From assembly GCF_002000985.1 (NCBI RefSeq), contig NZ_CP018822.1, forward strand, positions 1,940,001 to 2,004,000: a DNA stretch of 64,000 nt. Reading direction: 5' to 3'. The position numbers were made by a program, and so were the translations under genes. The stretch comes from Streptococcus gallolyticus subsp. gallolyticus DSM 16831 (GTDB taxonomy: Bacteria; Bacillota; Bacilli; Lactobacillales; Streptococcaceae). Shown piece by piece: positions 44,031 to 53,405 of the stretch; the first letter of the stretch is position 1; each line of letters opens with the position of its first letter. Below the pieces are notes generated by a model that was given only the letters and a program-made list of their open reading frames with translations, had not been told where the DNA came from and ran no database searches.

Positions 44031-44687
44031 TTAAGCTTTACTGGTAAAAATCAAGTTTTCTTTGTCAAAAAGCATGTTCAATTCGTACTTGCCTTGGTCA
44101 TTTTTTCGGATATAATCCAATTTTTCCAACGTTTCTACAAAAATATCTGGGCGTTTTTGGGCAACTTCGTCCTTACGACCAAATTTTAACAAAAAGGTTG
44201 TCATATATTTCAAAGCGTATTGTGGATTGACGTCTCCAAGCAAGTCATACAAAGGTGCTTGCGCTTTAGACATTGGTAAATTATCTGCTAATTTGAAGAA
44301 ATAATTTGACAAGGTTAACTCACTACGAGCGATACTTGTTTTTTCAACAAGCACCAAATCATTAGCCTCATTTGTCAAACGTGTTTCAAAAGTCAGAGCC
44401 ATCAAGTCCTCATAGATAGCACTTTGGTCATCTACAAAAAGTTGACTGTCTAAACTAACATTTTCTAGGCTATCAAGCAAGTCAAAACCAATCGTATAGC
44501 GTTTATTGTCACGAATAATGTAGCCTGCTTGCACGTATTCCTCAATCAAACGGTCAATTTTGGGAACTTCTGGAAAGTTTGCCTTGATTTGGCGTAAGGT
44601 CACATCATCTGTTTGATAAAGAAAATTAATCAAGTCTTGAAAAAAAGCTTGTCTGGTTAATTTATCTGGATTAAAAATGTTAATCAT
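44031..44687 (-). CDS. DUF1803-like conserved protein
   Basis: 218 aa, soluble, no known motifs. The start INIFNPDKLTRQAFFQDLINFLY resembles a streptococcal family annotated as DUF1803, which is my memory of the family rather than a search. A winged-helix-like segment (DDVTLRQIKANFPEVPKIDRLIEEYVQAGYIIRDNKRYTI) is visible early on, so a regulatory or nucleic-acid role is conceivable. Overlaps the upstream YiiX-like gene by eight bp. Confidence 0.7.
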   Translation of the reverse strand: MINIFNPDKLTRQAFFQDLINFLYQTDDVTLRQIKANFPEVPKIDRLIEEYVQAGYIIRDNKRYTIGFDLLDSLENVSLDSQLFVDDQSAIYEDLMALTFETRLTNEANDLVLVEKTSIARSELTLSNYFFKLADNLPMSKAQAPLYDLLGDVNPQYALKYMTTFLLKFGRKDEVAQKRPDIFVETLEKLDYIRKNDQGKYELNMLFDKENLIFTSKA

Positions 44688-45195
44688 GTAATTCTCCTAA
44701 ATACTGCAAATGCTCAGACTGTGCCAATTGACTAGGGTTAGTCCCAGATTGATTTAGCGGAACAGCCACTCCAAGCTCATCATAATATTGCTGCCAAAAC
44801 TCAGAAATTGTATGCTTATCATCACCAAACTGCATGGGAATCGTTTCAAAAATCGGCAAAATATCCGCAATATATTGTGAGCAATAATAAGAACCATTAT
44901 CTGGATAGAAACTGTAATTGTAAGGTCTGCCCAGCAAATGCTCCGCTGCTGCCTGAACCTGCTCAGCCTTAATCCTAGGATAACGGTAAACAAAAATTCT
45001 ATGCTGCTTCGTTTTCAAAAATTCCCTTAACTGCTGTTTAATAACACCTTTATCCTTGGTCGCGTGATAAATCATTGAGTCAAAATAAATAGCAACGTGG
45101 CTATATTGTCCAGTTGCTTTCTGGATAGCTTGCGACATATCGGAAATTCCGCACATAAAAAGCAAATCGCCAGCTCGCAATTCTTGAATATTCAT
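44680..45195 (-). CDS. YiiX/YebB-like permuted NlpC/P60 (papain-like) hydrolase
   Basis: 171 aa. AGDLLFMCG opens the permuted fold; catalytic His in GQYSHVAIYFDSMIYHAT and Cys in GSYYCSQYIADIL, with a further AAEHLLGRPYNYSF typical of the family. Such enzymes act as amidases or esterases; the substrate is not known. It has no signal peptide, so is likely cytosolic. ATG 45195 has no ribosome site but a TGT-TACAAT -10 six nt upstream, so probably leaderless. Confidence 0.82.
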   Translation of the reverse strand: MNIQELRAGDLLFMCGISDMSQAIQKATGQYSHVAIYFDSMIYHATKDKGVIKQQLREFLKTKQHRIFVYRYPRIKAEQVQAAAEHLLGRPYNYSFYPDNGSYYCSQYIADILPIFETIPMQFGDDKHTISEFWQQYYDELGVAVPLNQSGTNPSQLAQSEHLQYLGELHD

Positions 45196-45201
45196 AGCTT
45201 T

Positions 45202-45210
45202 ATTGTAACA
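45202..45210 (-). promoter_or_regulatory. Extended -10 of the YiiX-like gene
   Basis: Minus strand TGT-TACAAT with the hexamer at 45202-45207, six nt before the ATG. Confidence 0.55.
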
Positions 45211-45268
45211 AAAAACAAGAACGACTGCTATAAGAAGATAAGCTTCACTTTTTAATAAGTTTTTATCT

Positions 45269-45298
45269 TTGAAGAACTTTTGAGGTCTATGCTATAAT
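45269..45298 (+). promoter_or_regulatory. yaaA promoter, start site at the ATG
   Basis: -35 TTGAAG (45269-45274), 18-nt spacer, -10 TATAAT (45293-45298) with upstream TG. Six bases then separate it from ATG 45305. Confidence 0.65.
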
Positions 45299-45304
45299 GC
45301 CAGT

Positions 45305-46036
45305 ATGAAAATATTAATTCCTAACGCCAAAGAATTACATACCAATCAAGATGCTTTTCCAAGCCAACCATTATCTGCCAAGAGCCAAGCAGTGCTCAAA
45401 ACCTTACAAAAATACTCCGTCGAAAGTTTGGCTAATTTCTACAAAATCAATTCAAGTAAAGCTGACCAAGAATGGACACGTTGGCAACGTCTAGCAGATA
45501 AACAAGCCAAAACCTATCCCGCATGGCTATTATATGACGGTCTCATGTATCGGTATATGAAACGAACTCAGGTAACCGAAGCGGAGCGACATTATCTTGA
45601 TAACCACCTTCGTATCGCTACTGCCTTATACGGTTTAATCAGTCCCATGACGTTAATCGTACCACATCGCCTTGATTTTCAAGGAAATCTCAAGATTGAC
45701 AACACATCATTAAAACAATTTTGGAGACAACAATACGACGAAGAAGTCCAAGATGACGAACTCATCATTTCATTACTGTCATCAGAATTTGAGCAAGTTT
45801 TCTCTCCAAATATCCGCAAACGCATAGTTAAAATTGTCTTTATGGAAAATAGAAACGGAAAGCCAAAAGTTCATTCAACCATTTCTAAAAAAGGACGTGG
45901 TCGTTTGGTCTCACTAATGGCTGAAAAACAAATTGAAACCATTGAGCAAATCAAACACCTAACCTTTGACGGCTTCCAATTCTCACCAGAATTATCCCAA
46001 GACCAAACCATCACCTTTATCCGTGAACAAGAATAA
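45305..46036 (+). CDS. yaaA: Peroxide stress protein YaaA
   Basis: 243 aa, UPF0246/YaaA family, which limits free iron damage during peroxide stress in E. coli and binds DNA in vitro. KILIPNAKELH, ALYGLISPMTLIVPHRLDFQG and FMENRNGKPKVHSTISKKGRGRLV are the conserved blocks. No Shine-Dalgarno; predicted leaderless. Divergent from the YiiX-like gene. Confidence 0.93.
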   Translation: MKILIPNAKELHTNQDAFPSQPLSAKSQAVLKTLQKYSVESLANFYKINSSKADQEWTRWQRLADKQAKTYPAWLLYDGLMYRYMKRTQVTEAERHYLDNHLRIATALYGLISPMTLIVPHRLDFQGNLKIDNTSLKQFWRQQYDEEVQDDELIISLLSSEFEQVFSPNIRKRIVKIVFMENRNGKPKVHSTISKKGRGRLVSLMAEKQIETIEQIKHLTFDGFQFSPELSQDQTITFIREQE

Positions 46037-46047
46037 CATCCCAAAAT

Positions 46048-46094
46048 AAAAAAGCAAACCAATCAAACCAACGATTCGTTTGCTTTTGTTTTGT
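46048..46094. terminator. Bidirectional terminator, yaaA and the 47-aa ORF
   Basis: AAAAGCAAAC/GTTTGCTTTT (46050-46059, 46078-46087) with an 18-nt loop; T-rich both ways. Confidence 0.75.
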
Positions 46095-46114
46095 TAGAAT
46101 TTACCAAAATAACA

Positions 46115-46258
46115 TTATTTCATCAAAAAATAAGCAATGAGTGCAATGAGAATAAGAAGTCCTATTACACCTTCTACCTTTTCTCTTTTTGACGTTTTTG
46201 AAAGTGTAATCTCCCAATGTTTTCCTTTTTTATGATAGAGTATTTTTTCGTCTGTCAT
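46115..46258 (-). CDS. Small membrane protein, 47 aa
   Basis: ATG 46258 preceded by AAGGAAAC at good spacing; stop TAA at 46115-46117. A polar, basic first half (TDEKILYHKKGKHWEITLSKTSKREK) is followed by one hydrophobic helix (GVIGLLILIALIAYFLM). It lies between a terminator of ppaC and the shared yaaA terminator, so it has its own transcription unit. Family and function unknown. Confidence 0.65.
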   Translation of the reverse strand: MTDEKILYHKKGKHWEITLSKTSKREKVEGVIGLLILIALIAYFLMK

Positions 46259-46278
46259 ATTTCGTTTCCTTAACTTCT

Positions 46279-46308
46279 CAAAAAAAGACGACTCACGTCG
46301 CCTTTTTA
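46279..46308 (-). terminator. ppaC terminator
   Basis: Stem AAAG-GCGAC/GTCG-TCTTT around 46284-46305 with a minus-strand T-run. Confidence 0.8.
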
Positions 46309-46322
46309 TTATCCCTTATTAA

Positions 46323-47255
46323 TTAAGCGTTGAAGCTTTCTGTTAATTGTGGGACAACTTGTTTTTTACGTGAAACAGCACCTGCAAGGAATGCGTGGTT
46401 GTTTTCAAGTTTGAAGTTGAAGGCAGCTTCAACTTTGTCAATGTTTGAACCAAGTGCCAAGATTTCTGAGTTTGAGTTAAGAATATCAGTAATCATAAGT
46501 ACAAAGTCAGAGTAACCATTTGCAGTATTTGCTGCTGTAATAGCTGCTTCGATTTCTGCTTGACGTTCAAGAACTTCGTTAATATCAACTGTGTTAACTT
46601 GTGCTACACGAACTTGGTTTCCGTTAAGTTCAAATGTTTTAGCGTCAATGTCAATCAATTCTTCAGCAGATTTTGTTGCCAAGTTTGTACCAGCTTTAAG
46701 CAATGCCAAACCATATTCTTCAAGGTTTACACCTGCGATTTCTGCCAAGTCAGCAGCAACAGCTGGGTCAGTTGCGTGAGTTGTTGGTGATTTAAGAAGA
46801 AGTGTATCTGAAATCAAACCAGACAAAAGCAAACCAGCCATTTCTTTAGGAATAACAACGTTATTTTCTTTGTATAGGCGGTAAACGATTGATGAAGCTG
46901 AACCAACTGGTTCTAAACGCATGTAAAGTGGGTTAGCTGTTTCAAAGTTTGCAACACGGTGGTGATCAACAACTTCGATAACTTCAACGTCACGAATATC
47001 AGAGATTGATTGTTGAAATTCGTTGTGGTCTGTCAAAATAACTTGGTCAGCCCCTTCAGCTTTTGCTGATTCAACAACACGTGGTGCTTCTACACCAAAG
47101 TAATTCAAAGCAAAAGTTGTTTCTTCATTAGGTGTTCCAAGAGCAACAGCTTCAGCATCAACACCAAGTTCACGTTTCAAATATGCATAAGCAACTGATG
47201 AACCGATAGCATCAGAGTCTGGATTTTGGTGACCAAAAACTAAAATTTTAGACAT
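46323..47255 (-). CDS. ppaC: Manganese-dependent inorganic pyrophosphatase
   Basis: 310 aa, family II (DHH) pyrophosphatase. [19 protein letters not shown], the DHH motif [10 protein letters not shown] and the C-terminal [10 protein letters not shown] that binds pyrophosphate are intact; no CBS insert. ATG 47255 follows GAGGTAG; 60 nt of open frame upstream are not used. Confidence 0.97.
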   Translation of the reverse strand: MSKILVFGHQNPDSDAIGSSVAYAYLKRELGVDAEAVALGTPNEETTFALNYFGVEAPRVVESAKAEGADQVILTDHNEFQQSISDIRDVEVIEVVDHHRVANFETANPLYMRLEPVGSASSIVYRLYKENNVVIPKEMAGLLLSGLISDTLLLKSPTTHATDPAVAADLAEIAGVNLEEYGLALLKAGTNLATKSAEELIDIDAKTFELNGNQVRVAQVNTVDINEVLERQAEIEAAITAANTANGYSDFVLMITDILNSNSEILALGSNIDKVEAAFNFKLENNHAFLAGAVSRKKQVVPQLTESFNA

Positions 47256-47404
47256 GTTTTCTACCTCATAATAATTATTTATTCTTATTTTAGCAAAATT
47301 TAAGGGAGATAGCAAAGTCAGTAGCTGCTTTTATCGCAATAATAGCACAAAAAGAGCACCTTTATCACTAATTATTGTTAATTACTGATAAAAATGCTTC
47401 TATT

Positions 47405-48052
47405 TTAGTCTTTTTCTGTTGTGTTTTGTGTGGAATCAATGTTGGTTTCTTTGACATCAGGTGTTTCATTATCAGAAGAATCGTCCTTGGCAGCTTCTGC
47501 TTTTGCCGTTTTTTCTTGCTCTAAGGCTAAGCGCAACAAGCGTTCTTCCTCCTCACGATTTTCTTGATTACGGATAGCTTCTTGTTCTTTGCGATAAGCC
47601 ATGTATTTTCGGCTATTATCCACAATGTGCAATCCCTTCACACCTTTGACTAGCAAACGCCAAATAAAGGTAATAAGTGATTCAATCAAGAGTAAGATTT
47701 CAATCGCAATGACACCAAGTAAACTCCAAGCCATAAAAAGTGTCACCAATAATTGAGAAAAAATCTTTTTCAGATTACCTAGGTCATTGTTATGGATAGA
47801 CAATGTTTCAAGGAAAAGGTTCAAGATACCTTGTAAGAGCCCAGATTTTACAGACTTGTCGTCGTTTAAATCCAAAGCTGCCTCATCTTGATTTGGCAAA
47901 ACAAGGACAATGTCCCCGTCTTGAATATAATCAACCCTATCTCCTAGTTTGATGTCAAAATCAAATAAATCACGCGCAAGCTTTTTTATTTTTCCGTCTT
48001 GCGTCAAATAAACGAATTCGTCGTCAAATTTTAAAACTTTGTAACTGTTCAT
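47405..48052 (-). CDS. Conserved hypothetical membrane-anchored protein
   Basis: 215 aa. An N-terminal beta-rich part (about residues 1-60, YKVLKFDDEFVYLTQDGKIKKLARDLFDFDIKLGDRVDYIQDGDIV) looks like a small SH3-like or OB-like fold. A strongly hydrophobic pair of helices follows at residues 95-135, then an acidic, coiled-coil-prone tail with Glu/Lys repeats. ATG 48052 has AAGGTGG five nt away. It lies between ppaC and pflA. No family recognised. Confidence 0.65.
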   Translation of the reverse strand: MNSYKVLKFDDEFVYLTQDGKIKKLARDLFDFDIKLGDRVDYIQDGDIVLVLPNQDEAALDLNDDKSVKSGLLQGILNLFLETLSIHNNDLGNLKKIFSQLLVTLFMAWSLLGVIAIEILLLIESLITFIWRLLVKGVKGLHIVDNSRKYMAYRKEQEAIRNQENREEEERLLRLALEQEKTAKAEAAKDDSSDNETPDVKETNIDSTQNTTEKD

Positions 48053-48105
48053 AGATTCCACCTTATGCTAGAGCTTACCAAAGTTTCAAGCTAATGTCAA
48101 TATTT

Positions 48106-48894
48106 TTACTGATGAATTCGTTTCATGTATTCGGTGTAAGATTCTGTATGCATCAAGTCTTTGGCATTTTGCACACGCTCTTTCGTTGGAGGTTTAACGC
48201 CTTCCAAAGTATATGGAATGCCAAGCTCATGCCACTTAAATTCACCCAAGGTATGATAAGGAAGAATTTCAAATTTATCCACATTTTTCAACGTTGCGAC
48301 AAATTTGCCAAGTTCAATCAAATCGTCATCAAAATCAGTTAAGCCAGGTACTAAAACGTGACGAATCCAAACAGGAACCCCCTTATCAGACAAATAACGC
48401 GCAAATGCCAAAATATTAGTATTTGGCTGGCGTGTCACGACAATATGTTGTTTAGGATTAATTTCTTTCAAATCTAAAAGAACCAAATCTGTTACTGCTA
48501 ACAATTTATCCACAATTTCATGGTATTCTGGTGTGTCACGAAAAGCAAAACCACAAGTATCTAACGTGCAATGAATGCCCAATTCTTTTGCTTTTGTGAA
48601 AAGTGCTGTGACAAATTCAATCTGTAACATGGCTTCACCGCCTGATACGGTAATACCACCATTTTTTCCCCAGAAATGCTTATAACGCAAGGCTTCAGCC
48701 AACACATCATCAACTGTGCGTTCTTGCGATTGATTGGTTTCCATAGCCCAAGTATCTGGATTGTGGCAATATTGACAGCGCATCTTGCAGCCCTGCATAA
48801 AAATTACAAACCGAATTCCTGGACCGTCCACAGAACCAAAACTTTCTGTTGAGTGAATCATCCCAGTTACTTTTCCGTAATCAATTTCAGTCAT
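48106..48894 (-). CDS. pflA: Pyruvate formate-lyase activating enzyme
   Basis: 262 aa radical SAM enzyme that installs the glycyl radical in PFL during fermentation. The CxxxCxxC cluster is CKMRCQYC, preceded by FGSVDGPGIRFVIFMQG; GGEAMLQ and DLKEINP follow. The PFL gene is not here. A cre-like sequence (TTGTAACCGTTTTTC, 48907-48921, one mismatch to the CcpA consensus) lies just upstream; significance uncertain. Confidence 0.97.
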   Translation of the reverse strand: MTEIDYGKVTGMIHSTESFGSVDGPGIRFVIFMQGCKMRCQYCHNPDTWAMETNQSQERTVDDVLAEALRYKHFWGKNGGITVSGGEAMLQIEFVTALFTKAKELGIHCTLDTCGFAFRDTPEYHEIVDKLLAVTDLVLLDLKEINPKQHIVVTRQPNTNILAFARYLSDKGVPVWIRHVLVPGLTDFDDDLIELGKFVATLKNVDKFEILPYHTLGEFKWHELGIPYTLEGVKPPTKERVQNAKDLMHTESYTEYMKRIHQ

Positions 48895-48967
48895 TTTTTT
48901 CTTCCTTTGTAACCGTTTTTCCTGCTTTCATTATAACATTTTCTAAAGGAAAAAGACTAAGATTAGC

Positions 48968-50299
48968 TTAGTCTTCTTCAATACTCTGTTCTATATCAGA
49001 AAAAATAACTTTCAGTTTTGTAACACGTCCATCTTTAACTTTATCATTTGTCAAAGCAAGGTGTTTTTCTTTCGTATCCACTTCAAACGTTTCACGACTA
49101 TCTTGGTCTGGAATATTTCCCACACCAGTTAGGTAGTAACCAGCAATAGTATCCACATCATCACTTTCAAGATCGACGTCAAAATAGTCATTGAATTCGT
49201 TGAGTGTCATTGTCCCAAGAACAATGTAAGTATGTTCACCGATTTCACGGACAAATTGCTCTGCTTTATCTGTTTCGTCGTCGATTTCTCCGACGATTTC
49301 TTCAAGCAAGTCCTCAAGTGTGACAATACCTGCAACGCCACCGTATTCGTCCAACAAAATCGCCATTTGATTTTGGGTATTTCTCAATTGGCGTAACAAA
49401 TCGTCCACAAAAATCGTTTCTGGAACAAAGAGCGGTTCTTGCAAAATCTTACGCAAGACAATATTGTCAAAACCATCACGGAAACCAGCGTCTAGCAGGC
49501 GTTTGGTGTGAAGTACACCAATAATCTTATCCTTATCATCATCATAGACAGGAATACGTGAAAAATTCTGTTTAAGAATTTCTTGGATATTTTCTTGTGT
49601 ATCATCATTGATGTCAATCATGAAAGCGTCTGTTCTTGGAACCATGACTTCACGCGCCATTAGTTCGTCAAGTGAAAAGACACCTTGTAACATCTCAATT
49701 TCTTCAGCATCTAGCGTTTCTTCACTATTTGACAGCATGTATTCAATTTCATCACGAGTCATTTTTTCGTCTGCATCATCAAATTGCATTGGTGTGATAC
49801 GTGAGAGAAGATTGGTTGACGCTGATAAGAGCCAAACAAAAGGACTGACAATTTTTCCAATAAAAATGATAACAGGGGCAGAAATGACAGCCAAATTTTC
49901 CTTGAGATTCATGGCAATACGTTTTGGATAAAGCTCACCAAGAACAATGGAAATATAGGTCAAAAAGACAAGGGAAATAACGCTACCTGCTGTCTGAGCC
50001 CAGACAAAATCTCCAAACCAGGAAGCAATAACACTTCCAAGCGAGGCAGACAAGCTAGCCCCTTGTAAAAGACTGATAAAGGTGATACCAACTTGAATTG
50101 TTGATAAAAAGTTATTAGGATTTTCCAAAACAGACAATAGACGAATGAATTTCTTATCGCCTTCTTCTGCTTTTTGTTCAACACGTGAACGATTAAGGGA
50201 AACTAATGCCATCTCAGAAGCTGAGAAAAAGGCATTTAGCAAGGTCAAAATTAATAATAAAACAAATTGCAAAACTAAATTCTGACTGGGGTCTTCCAT
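48968..50299 (-). CDS. CNNM/CBS/CorC-HlyC domain membrane protein (hemolysin family)
   Basis: 443 aa. The DUF21/CNNM membrane domain (residues about 5-190, LNAFFSASEMALVSLNRSRVEQ), a CBS pair (MVPRTDAFMIDIN and QMAILLDEYGGVAGIVTLEDLLEEIVGEI), and a CorC_HlyC C-terminal domain. Bacterial members are probable Mg2+ exporters or magnesium-homeostasis proteins. ATG 50299 follows AGGAGTAG. Confidence 0.92.
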   Translation of the reverse strand: MEDPSQNLVLQFVLLLILTLLNAFFSASEMALVSLNRSRVEQKAEEGDKKFIRLLSVLENPNNFLSTIQVGITFISLLQGASLSASLGSVIASWFGDFVWAQTAGSVISLVFLTYISIVLGELYPKRIAMNLKENLAVISAPVIIFIGKIVSPFVWLLSASTNLLSRITPMQFDDADEKMTRDEIEYMLSNSEETLDAEEIEMLQGVFSLDELMAREVMVPRTDAFMIDINDDTQENIQEILKQNFSRIPVYDDDKDKIIGVLHTKRLLDAGFRDGFDNIVLRKILQEPLFVPETIFVDDLLRQLRNTQNQMAILLDEYGGVAGIVTLEDLLEEIVGEIDDETDKAEQFVREIGEHTYIVLGTMTLNEFNDYFDVDLESDDVDTIAGYYLTGVGNIPDQDSRETFEVDTKEKHLALTNDKVKDGRVTKLKVIFSDIEQSIEED

Positions 50300-50456
50300 A
50301 TCAATTCTACTCCTATTCTTAAAATATCTATTATGGTAAGATTTTATTCTCCACGACAAAATAGTATAGTGACTACATTATAGCATATTTTTGATTTTAT
50401 GTAATAGACAAACAGCCTTATCAACCATATTTTACAATGCTAAACTAAAATATCAA

Positions 50457-50479
50457 AATTTTCAGAAAAATGATATAAT
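50457..50479 (+). promoter_or_regulatory. Promoter with CodY-like box upstream of the ABC ATPase
   Basis: -10 TATAAT (50474-50479) with TG upstream; AATTTTCAGAAAAAT at 50457-50471 is 14 of 15 to the CodY consensus and overlaps the spacer. The -35 is weak. Confidence 0.6.
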
Positions 50480-50508
50480 AACTATTAAAAACACATGGGG
50501 GTCTCCAG

Positions 50509-51297
50509 ATGTTACAAGTAAAACTTAAAAATGTCAGCTTAGAACGTCAACATAAATTATTATTAAAAAATCTTAACTGGGAAGTTAACAAAGGGGAACA
50601 TTGGGCTATTTTAGGGCTTAACGGTTCTGGTAAGACAACGCTTTTAAAGCTTATCATGGCTGAATATTGGAAAACAGACGGTGAGGTGGAAGTCTTAGGA
50701 ACACCATTTGGTGGTACTGATATTAGCGATATTCGTACCAAAATTGGTATCGTTGGCTCATTTATTGCTGAGCGACTTCCAGCCAATATGCTTGCCGAAA
50801 AAATCGTTTTGACTGGGAAATACAAATCAAGCATTCTTTACAAAGAATACGGTAAAAAAGAACTTGATGAAGCACGACAAATGCTGATTTCAATTGGTGG
50901 CGAACATCTGCTTGGACGTATTTATGCTAGTCTGTCACAAGGTGAAAAACAACTGCTCCTTATCGCACGTAGTTTAATGGAAAATCCTGAAATTTTAATT
51001 TTAGATGAGGCTACAAGTGGGCTTGATTTGTTTGCGCGTGAAAAACTACTGACACAAATTGAGCAAATCACAAGCCTTCCTAATGCTCCAACAATTCTCT
51101 ACGTAACACACCATGCCGAAGAAATCACACAATCAATGACTCATGTCTTGTTGCTGAAAAAAGGAGAAATCATTGCCCAAGGTCTTAAAAATGATGTTTT
51201 AACTAAGGACATTTTAACCGATTTCTATGACCAAACCGTCTCAATCATCCCACTAGGCGACGAACGCATTTACATCAAACCTGAATTTAAATCATAA
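50509..51297 (+). CDS. ABC transporter ATP-binding protein (YlmA/ModF-like)
   Basis: 262 aa ATPase. Walker A GLNGSGKTT, signature LSQGEKQLLLIARSL, Walker B ILILDEATSGLD, H-loop YVTHHAEEI. Of the single-domain YlmA type, without a permease next to it. Role uncertain (transport partner elsewhere, or a non-transport ABC protein). The ribosome site is GGGGGT. A CodY box suggests amino-acid responsive expression. Confidence 0.88.
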   Translation: MLQVKLKNVSLERQHKLLLKNLNWEVNKGEHWAILGLNGSGKTTLLKLIMAEYWKTDGEVEVLGTPFGGTDISDIRTKIGIVGSFIAERLPANMLAEKIVLTGKYKSSILYKEYGKKELDEARQMLISIGGEHLLGRIYASLSQGEKQLLLIARSLMENPEILILDEATSGLDLFAREKLLTQIEQITSLPNAPTILYVTHHAEEITQSMTHVLLLKKGEIIAQGLKNDVLTKDILTDFYDQTVSIIPLGDERIYIKPEFKS

Positions 51298-51301
51298 CAG
51301 T

Positions 51302-51338
51302 AAAACCCCTAGGACATTTTCGTTCTAGGGGTCATTTT
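51302..51338. terminator. Bidirectional terminator between ABC ATPase and antiporter
   Basis: ACCCCTAG/CTAGGGGT (51305-51312, 51325-51332) with extra wobble pairs; overlaps the antiporter stop. Confidence 0.85.
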
Positions 51339-53356
51339 ATAATAAAGTAATTATATGGTAGTGTTCCGTAATCATCTTTTAACGAATAACTTTCGAGTTT
51401 ATTGACATTGCGGCGTAGGAAGGTTGCATAGCTTGATGTGATGTCACCACGCATTTCATATTCGGCAATCACTTTGCGCTCAAGATAATACCCTCGCAAC
51501 ATTTCATCAATATTATCAGGTTTCATATGAGCAATGACACGTTCAACAAAGACGCCCGATTCAATGATATTAGCTTCTTGTAGGCGTGACCTTTGAAGAA
51601 AGCCAATCAGCTCAGAATTATAAATGCCTTCCAAATCTTGTAACCCTTCTAACACCAGCTCCGTATTGCTTAAATAAAGTTCTGTCAAGCGGTCACGGTT
51701 ATCTTCTGTCAATTTGATTTCGCGTGATTTTCCAGAAAGAAAGTGACGGATAGTTGGCCAAAAACTGAAGCTTTCACGAACTAAGCGACGAATCACTCGC
51801 ATGCTAATCGTGAAGAAATAACTAAACGTTGAAATAAAACCGCGATTAATCTGACGTTCCAAATTTTGCAAGTAACGTTGATACAAACGGTATTCAACTA
51901 ATTCTATTTTGCCTTCTGAAAAAGCATGCTCTAAACCATCGCTTTCAATTCCAAGAATCATCAAGCGCAAGTAAGCCAATTCTTTTTTAACAATAGTCGG
52001 CTCTTGTTCCAAAATCAAGTGCTCAATACGCCCATTGTAATTATCAATGGCTGCATAAAGTGGACCTTTGTCCTCGACTTCTTTTAAATCTTGCTCCAAT
52101 GTCTTAACCACTTCATTTAAAATGGCAATTTGAGTGACATAATCGGTGGTATCAGTATCATCAGAGCTTTGTGCCAAGTTTGGTAAAACAAATACTCCAA
52201 TTAGAAAACTTAGCAAGGTCACCGCTGCTACGGTAAATAAAATCAAGCTATAAGCGTAACTTTCAAACTGTGGCAATAGCAAAATTGTCGCGATTGATAC
52301 CGTCCCTTTTACACCAGAAAAAGTTAACAGCAAAACCTCTCTCAATAGTGATTTACTTGAACGTTTTCCTTTACGATAATGGAGAATATAATAAAACCCA
52401 ACCATGACAAATCGAACTAAAAAGAGCAAAGCTGTCACGATTAACACAATCGCCACAAGACGATAATTATTAACCAAAGGATTGGTCAAAGCAGGCTCAA
52501 CGATACGTGTCAATTCATAGCCAAAAACGATAAAGACAAAGCCATTCAAGATGAAGCTGACCGTCTCCCAAATAATCTGGCTGACACGGTCCACCTCAGC
52601 ATCAAATAAGCGAATTCGTTTGAAACGACTGGCTTGTGATAATCCAGCAATCACGACAGCAATGATACCTGATACGCCAAAAAGACTGGCAACAAAGTAT
52701 GACACAATCGGCAATGATAATTCCAATAAGAGAGCCCCTGTCACATCAGCGACGTCAATTTTTTCAAGAAAAGCCATGACGCCTCGATTTAACAAGGCAA
52801 AAAATAGCCCGACCAACATTCCACCAATAATTGCCCAAAACAGACTAAAGCTCGCAGTAAGCAAAGAAAAGGCTCCAGTGGTCAAAGCCGTCACAGCAAA
52901 TTGGAAAGAAATCAAACCGCTGGCATCATTCCAAAGCCCTTCTATTGTCAAAATGGATTCGACGCGCTTTGGAAATTTAAACCGTTTTGCAATTGATAAA
53001 AACGCAACGGCATCTGTCGGAGCAAGCGCTGCTCCCAAGGCAAAACTAGCAGCCAAGGGGACATCAACAGGCAATAACTTACCAGTCACATAACCAACTG
53101 TCAGCATTGTTATCAAAACAGTTGGCAAAATCAGATAAGCCACAATCGACTTGTATTTGACAAAGGTCGTCACATCACTTTCTTGCCCCTCTCTAAAATT
53201 AAGCGGTGCAATTACCAAAGCCAGAAATAGCTCTGAATTTAAAGTGAGTGTCGTCTCTTTTGCTAAAACACCCACCAAAATTCCCAAAACAATTTGGATA
53301 AAAGGTAAAGGCAATTTAGGATAAAGACGATTAATGACGTTGGAAACAATGAGCAT
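51332..53356 (-). CDS. CPA1-type Na+/H+ antiporter
   Basis: 674 aa as drawn from the first in-frame ATG. Twelve membrane helices in the N-terminal 400 residues with NhaP/CPA1 motifs (FRPGxL replaced by LPLPFIQIVLG; LAPTDAVAFLSI; EGLWNDASGLISF with the Asn-Asp pair), then a soluble coiled-coil-rich C-terminal region. This ATG has no ribosome site and cuts off part of the first helix. A strong AAGGAG lies upstream; the in-frame codon at its ideal distance is ATC at 53390-53392, giving 12 more residues (ESSILVIAFLL). See findings. Confidence 0.88.
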   Translation of the reverse strand: MLIVSNVINRLYPKLPLPFIQIVLGILVGVLAKETTLTLNSELFLALVIAPLNFREGQESDVTTFVKYKSIVAYLILPTVLITMLTVGYVTGKLLPVDVPLAASFALGAALAPTDAVAFLSIAKRFKFPKRVESILTIEGLWNDASGLISFQFAVTALTTGAFSLLTASFSLFWAIIGGMLVGLFFALLNRGVMAFLEKIDVADVTGALLLELSLPIVSYFVASLFGVSGIIAVVIAGLSQASRFKRIRLFDAEVDRVSQIIWETVSFILNGFVFIVFGYELTRIVEPALTNPLVNNYRLVAIVLIVTALLFLVRFVMVGFYYILHYRKGKRSSKSLLREVLLLTFSGVKGTVSIATILLLPQFESYAYSLILFTVAAVTLLSFLIGVFVLPNLAQSSDDTDTTDYVTQIAILNEVVKTLEQDLKEVEDKGPLYAAIDNYNGRIEHLILEQEPTIVKKELAYLRLMILGIESDGLEHAFSEGKIELVEYRLYQRYLQNLERQINRGFISTFSYFFTISMRVIRRLVRESFSFWPTIRHFLSGKSREIKLTEDNRDRLTELYLSNTELVLEGLQDLEGIYNSELIGFLQRSRLQEANIIESGVFVERVIAHMKPDNIDEMLRGYYLERKVIAEYEMRGDITSSYATFLRRNVNKLESYSLKDDYGTLPYNYFIIK

Positions 53357-53405
53357 TAATAAAAATGCTATAACAAGGATAGAACTCTCGATAAACCATC
53401 ACTCC

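Noticed and set aside
48907..48921. CcpA cre site before pflA
   Set aside because: One mismatch at a conserved position and located almost at the ribosome site; kept only as a remark in the gene entry.
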